Assembly (NCBI GenBank): GCA_963752345.1
Contig: CAVVYA010000020.1
Location: forward strand, 186,001-250,000
Origin: CAVVYA01 sp963752345
GTDB lineage: Bacteria > Pseudomonadota > Alphaproteobacteria > SMXQ01
Direction of reading: 5' to 3'
DNA length: 64,000 nucleotides
The translations under genes were made by a program, and so were the position numbers. Below, piece after piece: positions 38,286 to 47,180 of the stretch. The notes beneath the pieces are model-generated. The model had not been told where the DNA came from, searched no databases, and worked only from the letters and a program-made list of their open reading frames with translations. Each line of letters begins with the position of its first letter. Position 1 is the first letter of the stretch.

Positions 38286-38855
38286 GTGACAACGCCTGCG
38301 CTCGAAACGAAGCGGCTTCTCTTGCCGCCGGTTGCGCTGCGCGACGCTGGCGAGGTTCAGAAGCATTTCAGCAATTGGAATGTCATCCAGCATATCGGCG
38401 GCGGCGTTCCGTGGCCCTATCCCGCGGATGGCGCGACGGTCTTCCTGCGCGACAATCTGCTGCCGCGCATGGCCCAGGGCATCGCTCACGCCTGGACGCT
38501 GCGTCTGCGCGGCGCTGCCGGCAGCGTGATCGGCATGGTGGAGTTCCGTCTGCCACCGGGCGCGGAGCCCGATCGCGGCTTCTGGCTGGCGGAGCCCTGG
38601 TGGGGACAGGGCCTGATGACCGAGGCGGTCGAGGCGGTGAACCGATTCGCCTTCGAGGTGCTCCGCCTGGACAGCTTCATCGAGGAAAACGCCGCCGACA
38701 ATCCCGCCTCCCGCCGCCTGAAGGAGCGCTCCGGCGCGGTCTATGTCGGCGAGAGACATAGTCCGTATCTGAGCGGCGAGACGCGGTCCGAGATCTGGCG
38801 CATCACCGCCGCCGGCTGGCGCGCGGCGCAGGGTCAGCGGGGCGGCCGGCGTTAG
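38286..38855 (+). CDS. GNAT-family N-acetyltransferase (RimJ/RimL type)
   Basis: About 189 residues from a GTG preceded by a purine-rich stretch (gaggcgaagctc). Pattern of the RimJ/RimL-like Acetyltransf_3 group: ALETKRLLLPPVALRDAGEV at the start, GSVIGMVEFRLPPGAEPDRG, the acetyl-CoA-binding loop FWLAEPWWGQGLMTEAVEAV, then NRFAFEVLRLDSFIEENAAD and NPASRRLKERSGAVYVGER. Probably acetylates a protein N-terminus, amino acid or small amine. Its last four bases overlap the end of the convergent second Bug-family gene. Confidence 0.85.
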   Translation: MTTPALETKRLLLPPVALRDAGEVQKHFSNWNVIQHIGGGVPWPYPADGATVFLRDNLLPRMAQGIAHAWTLRLRGAAGSVIGMVEFRLPPGAEPDRGFWLAEPWWGQGLMTEAVEAVNRFAFEVLRLDSFIEENAADNPASRRLKERSGAVYVGERHSPYLSGETRSEIWRITAAGWRAAQGQRGGRR

Positions 38856-39934
38856 CGGGCGACCGGCGGTTCCTCAGTTGCCGCTTGGCTTGGCGCCGGA
38901 AGCTCCTTGGCATCGCGCGACGTGGTCACGTGGCGCACCTTCTCCAGCAGGTCTTTCGGGGCGTCGATCAGATCGGCGATGAGTTGCTGCAACTCGGCGC
39001 CGGACATCGGATTGATCTCCATTTTCTGCTTGGCGGCTTCCGCCTTGAACTCGGCATCGTTCAGCGTGGCGTCGAACGCCGCGCGCAGGGCCGCGATCCG
39101 GTCGTTCGGCACGCCCGGCGTGGTGCCGACCGGGCGTCCGACCGAAACGGCCTTCGAGACATAATCGAGGATTGCCTGATCCTGCGGAGTCTTGGCCAGG
39201 TCGCGCATCAGCGGCACGTTCGGCAGGTCGCGGTCCTTGCGCACGCCGACCTGCACCAGCAGGTTGATCTTCTTCTCGCTGATGAAGTGCGGCGTGGTCG
39301 CGACATAGCTCGCCCACGGATTGGTGGCGCGGCCCTCGACCTCGCCGCGCTCCATGGCGAGGTTGACGTCGGTGCCGCCGGGATAGCCGAAGATCACCTT
39401 GAACTTGGTGCCGATCACGTTGTTCAGCACGGCGGGGATCTGGGTCGAGATCGAGCCCGCCCCGGTGGCGCCGATCACCGTCTCGCGCTTCATCGCGTCA
39501 TCGATCGTCTTGGTCGGCGAGGTGTGCCAGGTCACGGTGACCTGGTTCGAATTGCTCATGTTGCCGATCCAGTTGAAGGTCTTCATGTCGGCCTGCAGAC
39601 CTTTGTTGAGGCCGAGCGCCTGGTCCATCGGCAGGCCCTGGCTGACCATCGTCAGATGGGTGCCATCCTTGGGCGCCGCCATGGCAATGAAGTTGGCGGC
39701 CTGGATGCCGCCGCCGCCCGGCATGTTGATCGCGAGCATGGTCGGATTGCCCGGGATGTGCTTGACGATGTGGCGGCCGAGCAGGCGCGAATACTGGTCG
39801 TAACCGCCGCCGACATTGGAGCGGATGATGAACTGCATCTGCTTGCCCTTGTAGAAATCGGCGACCGGATCGGCCAATGCGCCACCCGAAGCGAGGATGG
39901 CCGGAACGATGACGAAATAAAGCGATGCCTTCAT
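38852..39934 (-). CDS. Bug/TctC-family solute-binding protein 2
   Basis: 360 residues, same length and layout as the receptor at 33126-34208 and clearly paralogous (for example FKVIFGYPGGTDVNLAMERG here). Signal peptide MKASLYFVIVPAILASGGAL to ADPVADF; binding-site start FYKGKQMQFIIRSNVGGGYD; later GTTPGVPNDRIAALRAAFDA. Again no TctA/TctB partners nearby. The two paralogues frame the amidase, D-2-hydroxyacid dehydrogenase and SDR genes, which suggests that this neighbourhood handles related organic acids. Confidence 0.9.
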   Translation of the reverse strand: MKASLYFVIVPAILASGGALADPVADFYKGKQMQFIIRSNVGGGYDQYSRLLGRHIVKHIPGNPTMLAINMPGGGGIQAANFIAMAAPKDGTHLTMVSQGLPMDQALGLNKGLQADMKTFNWIGNMSNSNQVTVTWHTSPTKTIDDAMKRETVIGATGAGSISTQIPAVLNNVIGTKFKVIFGYPGGTDVNLAMERGEVEGRATNPWASYVATTPHFISEKKINLLVQVGVRKDRDLPNVPLMRDLAKTPQDQAILDYVSKAVSVGRPVGTTPGVPNDRIAALRAAFDATLNDAEFKAEAAKQKMEINPMSGAELQQLIADLIDAPKDLLEKVRHVTTSRDAKELPAPSQAATEEPPVAR

Positions 39935-40387
39935 TGCGTCTCTCCCTAGCTGGCGCGTTTATCCGGCGCGCAACGCAGTCAATCGTCCACGCTCTGATGG
40001 CGTGGCCGAATTCCGCGGTGCCAGCTTGAGCGCGCCGGCTCGATCGTTTCCCAGACGCCGTTTTGGCGTGTTTGTTGCCATTCTTATAGCATGGGCGCCG
40101 CGTTCCGCCGATGCGAAAGCGCGGCGGCACGGCACGGCGAGATCGCCCGCGCGAGCCACGGCTCCGGGTCGCCGGCACAGGCGCAGGCGGCGTCGGGCAG
40201 GGCAGCCGGGTTGGCCCACGGCTCGGCAGAGTCGGCCCAGGAACAGCGCTATTCGGTGTTAAGCTCGCCCAGCGCCACGCGCGGCGTGAGCGAAGCACCG
40301 GCGTGCCGCAAATGGGAACGCATCGTTGACGGACCGTGACACGGCTGCTTGAATGCGCGCCGCTCAAAAAACAAGGGGAAATCAGGG
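39935..40387. other. Intergenic region between second Bug-family gene and SDR 2
   Basis: 453 bases between divergent starts. No recognisable repeat, RNA or convincing gene. Short open frames on the plus strand are low-complexity Arg/Ala translations of GC-rich DNA. Confidence 0.45.
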
Positions 40388-41134
40388 ATGAAACTCCAGA
40401 ATCAGGTGGCGATCGTCACCGGCGCTGGCCGCAACATCGGCGAAGAAGTCGCCGCCCTGCTGGCCGCCGAAGGCGCCAAGGTCGCGGTCGTCGATATGGA
40501 CCAGGGCCGCGGCGCCAAGGTCGCCGACGCCATCAAGGCGAAGGGCGGCCAGGCGGCGGCCTTCGTCGCCAACGTCGCGGACGAGGCCCAGGTCGAGAAA
40601 ATGGTCAAGGACGTGGTCGCAACCTTCGGCGGCGTCGATATCCTGGTCAACAACGCGGCGATCTCCGACAACAAACACATGCTCGAGATTACCAAGGAGG
40701 AGTGGGACCGGGTCATCGCCGTGACCCTGACCGGTCCGTTCCTGGTCGGCCGCGCGGCGGCCAGGCAGATGGTCGCGCAAGGGCGCGGCGGCAAGATCGT
40801 CAATGTCGGCTCGACCTCGGGCTTTCGCGGCCGGTCCCGCGCGCTGGCCTATACGGCGGCCAAGGGCGGCGTCGCCAACCTGACGCGCTCCATGGCGGTG
40901 CAGCTCGCGCCCCACAATATCCGGGTCAATTGCGTGGCGCCCAACAAGATCGGTTCGCCGGTCGGCAAGGCGGAATTCGATCCGACGCGTCCCGTGGTCA
41001 ACCTGCGCAACCGGACTGGCCTGCCGGCCGACCTGGCCAAGGCGGTGCTGTTCCTGGTGTCCGACGATTCCGACTTCATCGTCGGCGACATTCTGTTCGT
41101 CGATGGCGGCGTCATGGCCATGGAGCTGACCTGA
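40388..41134 (+). CDS. SDR-family oxidoreductase 2
   Basis: 248 residues from an ATG with AGGG just upstream (an in-frame start at 40349 lacks support). Cofactor motif VAIVTGAGRNIGEEVAALLA, Asp in VAVVDMDQGRGAKVADAIK, NNAAISDNKHMLEITKEEWD, catalytic Ser in KIVNVGSTSGFRGRSRALAY and Tyr-x3-Lys in YTAAKGGVANLTRSMAVQLA, ending DFIVGDILFVDGGVMAMEL. A 3-oxoacyl-ACP-reductase-like member; true substrate unknown. A MaoC-like hydratase gene follows 203 bases later. Confidence 0.9.
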   Translation: MKLQNQVAIVTGAGRNIGEEVAALLAAEGAKVAVVDMDQGRGAKVADAIKAKGGQAAAFVANVADEAQVEKMVKDVVATFGGVDILVNNAAISDNKHMLEITKEEWDRVIAVTLTGPFLVGRAAARQMVAQGRGGKIVNVGSTSGFRGRSRALAYTAAKGGVANLTRSMAVQLAPHNIRVNCVAPNKIGSPVGKAEFDPTRPVVNLRNRTGLPADLAKAVLFLVSDDSDFIVGDILFVDGGVMAMELT

Positions 41135-41261
41135 ACGCGCCGGACAAGCCCCGACAGCGCGAGCCGGGCCGCTAAGGGGTTAACTTGGTTAAGAAAGTCT
41201 CACGAAATCACCACGCCGGGGGTGGCTCCGCCCCTTGTGGCTGGCAAGCGGAACCGCTATA

Positions 41262-41292
41262 TTGCGTTGCAGCATAATTTGATGCATCGCAA
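41262..41292. promoter_or_regulatory. Inverted repeat upstream of the MaoC-like gene, possible operator
   Basis: Arms TTGCGTTGCA and TGCATCGCAA (one mismatch in ten) separated by 11 bases, lying 46 bases before the start codon of the MaoC-like gene. The TTGC/TGCA-rich character recalls sites bound by polyhydroxyalkanoate regulators such as PhaR, but this is a resemblance only. Confidence 0.45.
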
Positions 41293-41337
41293 AATGCCCG
41301 GCTCGGAAACGAGCCTTGGCCGCAGAGTGGAGCCAGC

Positions 41338-41835
41338 ATGGTCGTCACCGGCATTTCTCGTAAAAGCGAGTTTCAGGGCTACATGATCGAAGAGCTGACG
41401 GTGGGCATGACCGCGGCTTACGCCCGCACCGTCACGGAAACCGACATCGTCATGTTCGCCGGTGTGTCGGGCGACATGAACCCGGTCCATATGAACAAGG
41501 AATATGCCGAACATACGATCTTCAAGGGGCAGATTGCCCACGGCATGCTGACGGCGAGCTTCATTTCGACCGTGCTGGGCACCAAGCTGCCCGGGCCGGG
41601 CTGTATCTATGTCAGCCAGGACCTGCGCTTTCGCGCCCCGGTGCGGATTGGCGACACGGTACGCGCCGAGGTCACGGTGAGCGAGGTGCTGCGCGACAAG
41701 AAGCGCGTGGTGCTGACCACCAAATGCACCGTCGGCGACAAGGTGGTGCTCGATGGCACCGCCGTGATGATGGTGCCGTCGCGCACCGACTTCGCCCCCG
41801 ACCCGCTGCCCCAGGCCTCTTCCTTCGTCGCCTAA
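41338..41835 (+). CDS. MaoC-like (R)-specific enoyl-CoA hydratase
   Basis: 165 residues with a hot-dog fold. The hydratase-2 motif is present: Asp and His in FAGVSGDMNPVHMNKEYAEH, followed by TIFKGQIAHGMLTASFISTV and the strand LPGPGCIYVSQDLRFRAPVR. Hydrates trans-2-enoyl-CoA to (R)-3-hydroxyacyl-CoA, which can feed polyhydroxyalkanoate synthesis or serve other acyl-CoA chemistry (PhaJ-like length). GGAG lies before the ATG. An inverted repeat immediately upstream may be its operator. Confidence 0.9.
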   Translation: MVVTGISRKSEFQGYMIEELTVGMTAAYARTVTETDIVMFAGVSGDMNPVHMNKEYAEHTIFKGQIAHGMLTASFISTVLGTKLPGPGCIYVSQDLRFRAPVRIGDTVRAEVTVSEVLRDKKRVVLTTKCTVGDKVVLDGTAVMMVPSRTDFAPDPLPQASSFVA

Positions 41836-42011
41836 CCGACAAATCCCGCCAAGTTCCGTCTTCCCCGCCGCGTGCCGCCGGCCGGCGCCAGCCGCCGCCC
41901 GTGATAAGTTTTCCCTCCCAGTCCGCGGCGCGCAGGCTATAACTCTGCGCCATTGCGGCACGCGGCTTTCGCGCATTTTCAGCCAGGAATTCGAGGCAAA
42001 ATCACCCGCCG

Positions 42012-42992
42012 ATGCATCTCTTTCGTCACTACGAAGGACTGCCGGCCGAGGCGACGGGCGGCGCCGTCGCGATCGGCAATTTCGATGGCGTCCACCTCGG
42101 TCACCGCGCGGTCATCGAGAAGACCGCCGCGCTGGCGCGCGCCCAGGCCATGCCGCTCGGCGTATTGACCTTCGAGCCGCATCCGCGCCAGGTGTTCCAA
42201 CCGTTCATTCCGCCGTTCCGGCTGAGTTCGCTGCGCACCAAAGCGCATCTGCTCGAAGAGCTTGGCGTGGACAGCCTCTATGCCCAGCACTTCGACCTGG
42301 ATTTCGCCAAGCGCAGCGCCGAAGACTTCGTCCGCGACGTGCTGGTCAACGGGCTCAAGGTGCGCCATGTGGTGGTCGGCGAGGATTTCGTGTTCGGCTA
42401 CCGCCGGCTCGGCAACGTCAACCTGCTGCGCGAGCTCGGCCGGCAAGGCGGCTTCGCGGTCACCTGCCTGCCGCCGGTGCACGACCGCGACGGCGCGGTC
42501 ATCGCCTCGCGCCGCATTCGCGAATTGCTGACCGAGGGCAAGCCGCGCGAGGCCGCGCGCCTGCTCGGCCGGTTCTGGGAAATCGAGGGCCGGGTCGAGA
42601 AGGGCGATCAGCTCGGCCGGACCCTGGGCTTTCCCACCGCCAATGTGGCGCTCGGCGAATACCAGCGGCCCAAGCCGGGCATCTATGCGGTGCGCGCCGG
42701 GGTCGACAAGGGCGCCGCCACGGTGTGGCACGATGGCGTCGCCTCGCTCGGTTGGCGCCCGACCTTCAATGGCCAGGACCTGCGCTTCGAGGTGCATCTG
42801 TTCGACTTCACCGGCGATCTATACGGCCGCCATTTGCGCGTCACCATGATCGACTATCTGCGCGAGGAGCTGAAATTCGACGGCGCCGAGGCGCTGATTG
42901 CCCAGATGCACAAGGATGCCGCCGAGGCGCGGGCGGTGCTTGCCGAGGTTGACGCGCGCGCCCCGATGGAGAACAGTGCGGCCCGCGACTGA
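42012..42992 (+). CDS. ribF: Bifunctional riboflavin kinase/FAD synthetase
   Basis: 326 residues, standard length. The N-terminal FMN adenylyltransferase domain has AIGNFDGVHLGHRAVIEKTA and VGEDFVFGYRRLGNVNLLRE, and RRIRELLTEGKPREAARLLG in the linker. The C-terminal riboflavin kinase domain has GRTLGFPTANVALGEYQRPK, GIYAVRAGVDKG and FEVHLFDFTGDLYGRHLRV. Converts riboflavin to FMN and FAD in the cytoplasm. Followed by ileS 53 bases downstream, a widespread gene order in proteobacteria (ribF-ileS-lspA). Confidence 0.97.
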   Translation: MHLFRHYEGLPAEATGGAVAIGNFDGVHLGHRAVIEKTAALARAQAMPLGVLTFEPHPRQVFQPFIPPFRLSSLRTKAHLLEELGVDSLYAQHFDLDFAKRSAEDFVRDVLVNGLKVRHVVVGEDFVFGYRRLGNVNLLRELGRQGGFAVTCLPPVHDRDGAVIASRRIRELLTEGKPREAARLLGRFWEIEGRVEKGDQLGRTLGFPTANVALGEYQRPKPGIYAVRAGVDKGAATVWHDGVASLGWRPTFNGQDLRFEVHLFDFTGDLYGRHLRVTMIDYLREELKFDGAEALIAQMHKDAAEARAVLAEVDARAPMENSAARD

Positions 42993-43045
42993 TTCGGCGC
43001 GTTGACGCGTATCATTTCCGTAAAGACCCGTGAAGAAATCGAGCC

Positions 43046-45877
43046 ATGGCCGTTGACTACAAATCCACCGTGTTCCTGCCGCGCACCGGCTTTCCCATGA
43101 AAGCCGGGCTGGCGCAGCGCGAGCCCGAATTGCTCGCCCGCTGGCAGCGGCTCGGGCTCTACGAAAAGTTGCGCCAGGCCGGCGCCGGCAAGCCGAAATT
43201 CGTGCTGCACGACGGCCCGCCCTATGCCAACGGCAACATCCACATCGGCCATGCGCTCAACAAGATCCTCAAGGACGTGATCAACCGCTCGCGCCAGATG
43301 CTCGGCAACGACGCGCCCTACGTGCCGGGCTGGGACTGCCACGGCCTGCCCATCGAATGGAAGATCGAGGAAAAATACCGCGAGAAGGGCAAGGACAAGG
43401 ACGCGGTGCCGATCATCGACTTCCGCGCCGAATGCCGCGCCTTCGCCGCCCACTGGGTCCAGGTGCAGGCCGAGGAATTCAAGCGCCTCGGCGTCGAGGG
43501 CGACTGGGCGAACCCTTACACCACCATGGCGAACGATGCCGAGGCCACGATCGTGCGCGAGCTCGGCAAATTCCTGCTCAACGGCGGGCTCTACAAGGGC
43601 GTCAAGCCGGTGATGTGGTCGGTGGTCGAGAAGACCGCGCTGGCCGAAGCCGAGGTCGAATATCACGACCACACCTCGACCACCGTGTGGGTGCGCTTCC
43701 CGGTGATCAAGGCATCCGTGCCGGACTTGCGGAATGCCGCGGTGGTGATCTGGACCACGACACCCTGGACCCTGCCGGGCAACCGCGCCGTCGCCTATGG
43801 CGACAAGTTCGATTACCTGGTGGTCGAAGTGACGGAGGCCGCCGAGGGCAGTTTGGCGCGCGCGGGCGAGCGCGTGCTCGTGGTGCGCGAGCTGCTCGAG
43901 AGCCTGCTGCAATCGGCCAAGATCACCGGCCACAAGATCGTCGCCACTCTCGCGGGCGAGCAGTTGTCCGGCACCGTGCTGGCGCATCCCTTGCGGGGCC
44001 AGGATGCCGCCGGCGGCTACGATTTCGACGTGCCGCTGCTCGCCGGCGACCATGTCACCACGGAAGCCGGCACGGGCTTCGTGCATATCGCGCCCGGCCA
44101 TGGCGCCGACGACTTCGTGCTCGGCCAGAAACACGGCCTGCCGGTGCCCGAAACCGTCGACGACGACGGCACCTATTACAAGCATGTGCCGCTGTTCGCC
44201 GGGCTGCATGTGTTCAAGGCCGACAAGCCGGTGCTCGAGGCGCTGAGCAAGGCGGGCGCGCTGCTCGCCCACGGCAAGCTGGTGCACTCCTATCCCCATT
44301 CCTGGCGCTCGCGCGCGCCGCTGATCTTCCGCACCACGCCGCAATGGTTCATCTCCATGGAGGAGAACGGGCTGCGCGAGAAGGCGCTCAAGGCGATCGA
44401 CGAGACGCGCTGGGTGCCGCTGTCGGGCATGAACCGCATCAAATCCATGGTCGAGTCGCGGCCCGACTGGTGCGTGTCGCGCCAGCGCGCCTGGGGCGTG
44501 CCGATCACCGTGTTCGTCTCCAAGCAGAGCGGCGAGCCGCTGCGCGATCCCAAGGTGATGGCGCGCATCGTCGCCGCCGTCGAGAAGGGCGGCACCGACG
44601 TATGGTTCACGGCGGATGCCAAGGAATTCCTCGCGCCCGACTACGACGCGGCCAACTACCACAAGGTCACCGACATTCTCGACGTGTGGTTCGATTCCGG
44701 CTGCACCCACGCCTTCGTGCTGGAGAAGCGCGCCGAGCTGAAATGGCCGGCGTCGCTCTATCTCGAAGGCTCCGACCAGCATCGCGGCTGGTTCCAGTCC
44801 TCCCTGCTCGAATCCTGCGGCACGCGCGGCCGCGCGCCTTATGACGCCGTGCTGACCCACGGCTTCATCAACGACGAGCAGGGCCGCAAGATGTCGAAGT
44901 CGCTCGGCAACACGGTGGCGCCGCAGCAGGTCATCCAGCAGTTCGGCGCCGACATCCTGCGCCTGTGGGTCGCCTCGTCGGATTATTCCGACGACCTGCG
45001 GATCGGGCCGGAGATCCTCAAATACCAGGCCGACACCTACCGCCGCCTGCGCAACACGCTGCGCTATCTGCTCGGCGCGCTCGACGGCTTCACCGAGGAC
45101 GAACGCCTGCCGGTCGCCGAGATGCCCGAGCTCGAACGCTACGTGCTGCACCAGGTGGCCGCGATGGACGAGCAGTTGCGCGCCGCCTGCGAAGGCTTCC
45201 AGTTCCACGGCTTCTTCTCGGCCCTGCACAATTTCTGCGCGGTCGACCTGTCGGCGTTCTATTTCGACGTGCGCAAGGACGCGCTCTATTGCGACGTGAA
45301 GGACTCGCTGCGCCGGCGCGCCGCGCGCACCGTGATGGATAAGATTTTCACCTGCCTGACCGCGTGGCTCGCGCCGGTGCTGGTGTTCACCGCCGAGGAA
45401 GCCTGGCTCGCGCGCTATCCGAGCGAGACCGACAGCGTCCACCTGCGCAGCTTCCCGGAGATTCCGGCGGCGTGGCGCGACGACGCGCTGGCGCAGAAAT
45501 GGGACACCATCCGCAAGCTGCGCCGCGTGGTCACCGGCGCGCTCGAGATCGAGCGGGCCAACGGTGTGATCGGATCCGGCCTGCAGGCGGCGCCCACGGT
45601 CTATGCCACGCGCGATTACCTCGATGCCTTGTCGGGTCTGAGCCTGGCGGAGATCGCCATCACCTCGGGCGCCACGCTGATCGAAGGCGAGGGGCCCGCC
45701 GAGGCCTTCCGTCTGACCGATGTGCCGGGTGTCGCCGTGGTGCCGGCCGTCGCGGGCGGCGCCAAATGCCAGCGCTGCTGGCAGGTGCTGCCCGAAGTCG
45801 GCAGCAACCCGCGGCACGACGACATCTGCAACCGCTGCGCCGACGCGGTCGGTCCCTCCCTGGCTTCGGTCGGCTGA
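43046..45877 (+). CDS. ileS: Isoleucyl-tRNA synthetase
   Basis: 943 residues, intact. Charges tRNA-Ile. The HIGH motif is in PYANGNIHIGHALNKILKDV and KMSKS in DEQGRKMSKSLGNTVAPQQV; the editing (CP1) domain includes IWTTTPWTLPGNRAVAYGDK and HIAPGHGADDFVLGQKHGL. The C-terminal zinc site has two Cys pairs (CQRCWQVLPE and CNRCADAVG). This is the typical bacterial type I enzyme. lspA overlaps its stop codon (TGATG), so the two are translationally coupled. Confidence 0.98.
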   Translation: MAVDYKSTVFLPRTGFPMKAGLAQREPELLARWQRLGLYEKLRQAGAGKPKFVLHDGPPYANGNIHIGHALNKILKDVINRSRQMLGNDAPYVPGWDCHGLPIEWKIEEKYREKGKDKDAVPIIDFRAECRAFAAHWVQVQAEEFKRLGVEGDWANPYTTMANDAEATIVRELGKFLLNGGLYKGVKPVMWSVVEKTALAEAEVEYHDHTSTTVWVRFPVIKASVPDLRNAAVVIWTTTPWTLPGNRAVAYGDKFDYLVVEVTEAAEGSLARAGERVLVVRELLESLLQSAKITGHKIVATLAGEQLSGTVLAHPLRGQDAAGGYDFDVPLLAGDHVTTEAGTGFVHIAPGHGADDFVLGQKHGLPVPETVDDDGTYYKHVPLFAGLHVFKADKPVLEALSKAGALLAHGKLVHSYPHSWRSRAPLIFRTTPQWFISMEENGLREKALKAIDETRWVPLSGMNRIKSMVESRPDWCVSRQRAWGVPITVFVSKQSGEPLRDPKVMARIVAAVEKGGTDVWFTADAKEFLAPDYDAANYHKVTDILDVWFDSGCTHAFVLEKRAELKWPASLYLEGSDQHRGWFQSSLLESCGTRGRAPYDAVLTHGFINDEQGRKMSKSLGNTVAPQQVIQQFGADILRLWVASSDYSDDLRIGPEILKYQADTYRRLRNTLRYLLGALDGFTEDERLPVAEMPELERYVLHQVAAMDEQLRAACEGFQFHGFFSALHNFCAVDLSAFYFDVRKDALYCDVKDSLRRRAARTVMDKIFTCLTAWLAPVLVFTAEEAWLARYPSETDSVHLRSFPEIPAAWRDDALAQKWDTIRKLRRVVTGALEIERANGVIGSGLQAAPTVYATRDYLDALSGLSLAEIAITSGATLIEGEGPAEAFRLTDVPGVAVVPAVAGGAKCQRCWQVLPEVGSNPRHDDICNRCADAVGPSLASVG

Positions 45878-46396
45878 TGGGCATGTCCGACAACGCCGTC
45901 CGGGCGGCGATCCTCGACCGGCGGCGGGCGCTGACCATCGGCTTCGCCGTCGCCGCGCTCGATTCTCGTGCTCGACCAGGTGACCAAATGGTGGATCGTC
46001 GGCCAGGTCATGGACCCGCCGCGCGTCATCGAGGTGACGCCATTCTTCAATCTGGTCATGGTGTGGAACCGGGGCATCACGTTCGGGTTGTTCGGCGACG
46101 CCGAATGGGGCCGCTGGGCCTTCGCGGCGCTCGCCCTGGCCATCGTCGTGGTGCTGATCACCTGGCTGGCACGGGCCGACCGGCGCTGGGTGGCGGCGGC
46201 CCTGGGCCTCATCATCGGCGGCGCCATCGGCAATGTCATCGACCGTATCCGCTGGGGCGCGGTGGCGGATTTCCTCGATTTTCACGTGGCCGGCTGGCAT
46301 TGGCCGGCGTTCAATGTGGCCGATTCCGCGATCGTCGTGGGGGTCGGGCTACTTCTCCTTGACGCTTTGTTCGGCCGCAAGGAATCGTTACATTAG
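45877..46396 (+). CDS. lspA: Lipoprotein signal peptidase (one frame break)
   Basis: About 172 residues; an extra base near 45961 breaks the frame (ideal text AALILVLDQVTKWWIVGQVM). Four membrane helices. Conserved Asp in ILVLDQVTKWW; conserved Asn in MVWNRGITFGLF; catalytic Asp pair in GGAIGNVIDRIRWGAVADFL and WPAFNVADSAIVVGVGLLLL. Cleaves prolipoprotein signal peptides at the inner membrane and processes, among others, the DUF3035, YnbE-like and beta-helix lipoproteins of this window. LspA is essential in most Gram-negatives, so the break is almost certainly a sequence error. The start at 45877 overlaps the ileS stop; ATG 45883 is an alternative. Confidence 0.93.
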
Positions 46397-46430
46397 GCGT
46401 CCATCGAGGCGTAGCGTTTGCGAGGTTGCC

Positions 46431-47006
46431 ATGCGCACAAAACTTCTCACCGTCGTTATCGCCGGCCTGGCTCTCTCGGCCACCGGTTGCTCGAGCCTGC
46501 GCGGCTGGATGGGCGCCGACAAGGTCCCGCCCGATGAGTTCCGCGTCGTCACCCGGGCGCCCTTGAGCATGCCGCCGGATTACGGCCTGGTGGCGCCGCA
46601 GCCCGGCGCGCCGCGGCCCCAGGAAACCGACGTGCGCCAATCGGCGCGCCAGATCGTGGTCGACCGCGAAGGCGGCCGCGGGGTGCAAAAGCAGGAGAGT
46701 GCGGCGCTGCAGGGACGCGATCCCGGCGAAGCGGCGATCCTGCGCCGCGCCGGCGTCGCCGACACCGACCCGAACATCCGTAGCACCATCAATCGCGAGA
46801 GCGCCAAGATCGCCGAAGCGGACAACACCTTCGTCAATAGCCTGATGTTCTGGCGCGACAAGGAAGAGCCCGGCGTCATCGTCGACGCCGATAAGGAAGC
46901 CCGCCGCCTGCGCGAGAATGCGGCGCTCGGGCGCGCCGCGACCACCGGTGAGACGCCGACCATCTCACGCAAAGGTGAAGGCCGCGGTCTGTTCGGAAGT
47001 CTCTGA
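46431..47006 (+). CDS. DUF3035 outer-membrane-type lipoprotein
   Basis: 191 residues. Signal peptide MRTKLLTVVIAGLALSATGC with a lipobox cysteine, then the family signature PPDEFRVVTRAPLSMPPDYG. A long polar region follows (REGGRGVQKQESAALQGRDP, NRESAKIAEADNTFVNSLMF) with FWRDKEEPG near the end. The family occurs in alphaproteobacteria in this same position, behind lspA and before the M16 genes. Function not established; an envelope-assembly role is often supposed. GAGG precedes the ATG at 46431. Confidence 0.9.
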   Translation: MRTKLLTVVIAGLALSATGCSSLRGWMGADKVPPDEFRVVTRAPLSMPPDYGLVAPQPGAPRPQETDVRQSARQIVVDREGGRGVQKQESAALQGRDPGEAAILRRAGVADTDPNIRSTINRESAKIAEADNTFVNSLMFWRDKEEPGVIVDADKEARRLRENAALGRAATTGETPTISRKGEGRGLFGSL

Positions 47007-47180
47007 CGAATCCCGGGGCAATCGGGCATCGGGCTGGGGCTGACCGGTCGGGCTGCGCTTGCGGATCGTTGCGCTCGTCCCATATAGCTGCTTGAACAGA
47101 CTCCGGCCCGACCCTCCAGAGACGGTTCGTCGTCGCGCGACTGTAAAGCCCTTCCGAGCGGAGGGAATGGAGGTTCGAGA

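Noticed and set aside
42854..46300. A 1,148-codon open frame on the minus strand
   Set aside because: It lies fully antisense to ribF, ileS and lspA, which carry complete catalytic motifs. Long antisense frames are a by-product of GC-rich codon bias; the translation shows no domain.
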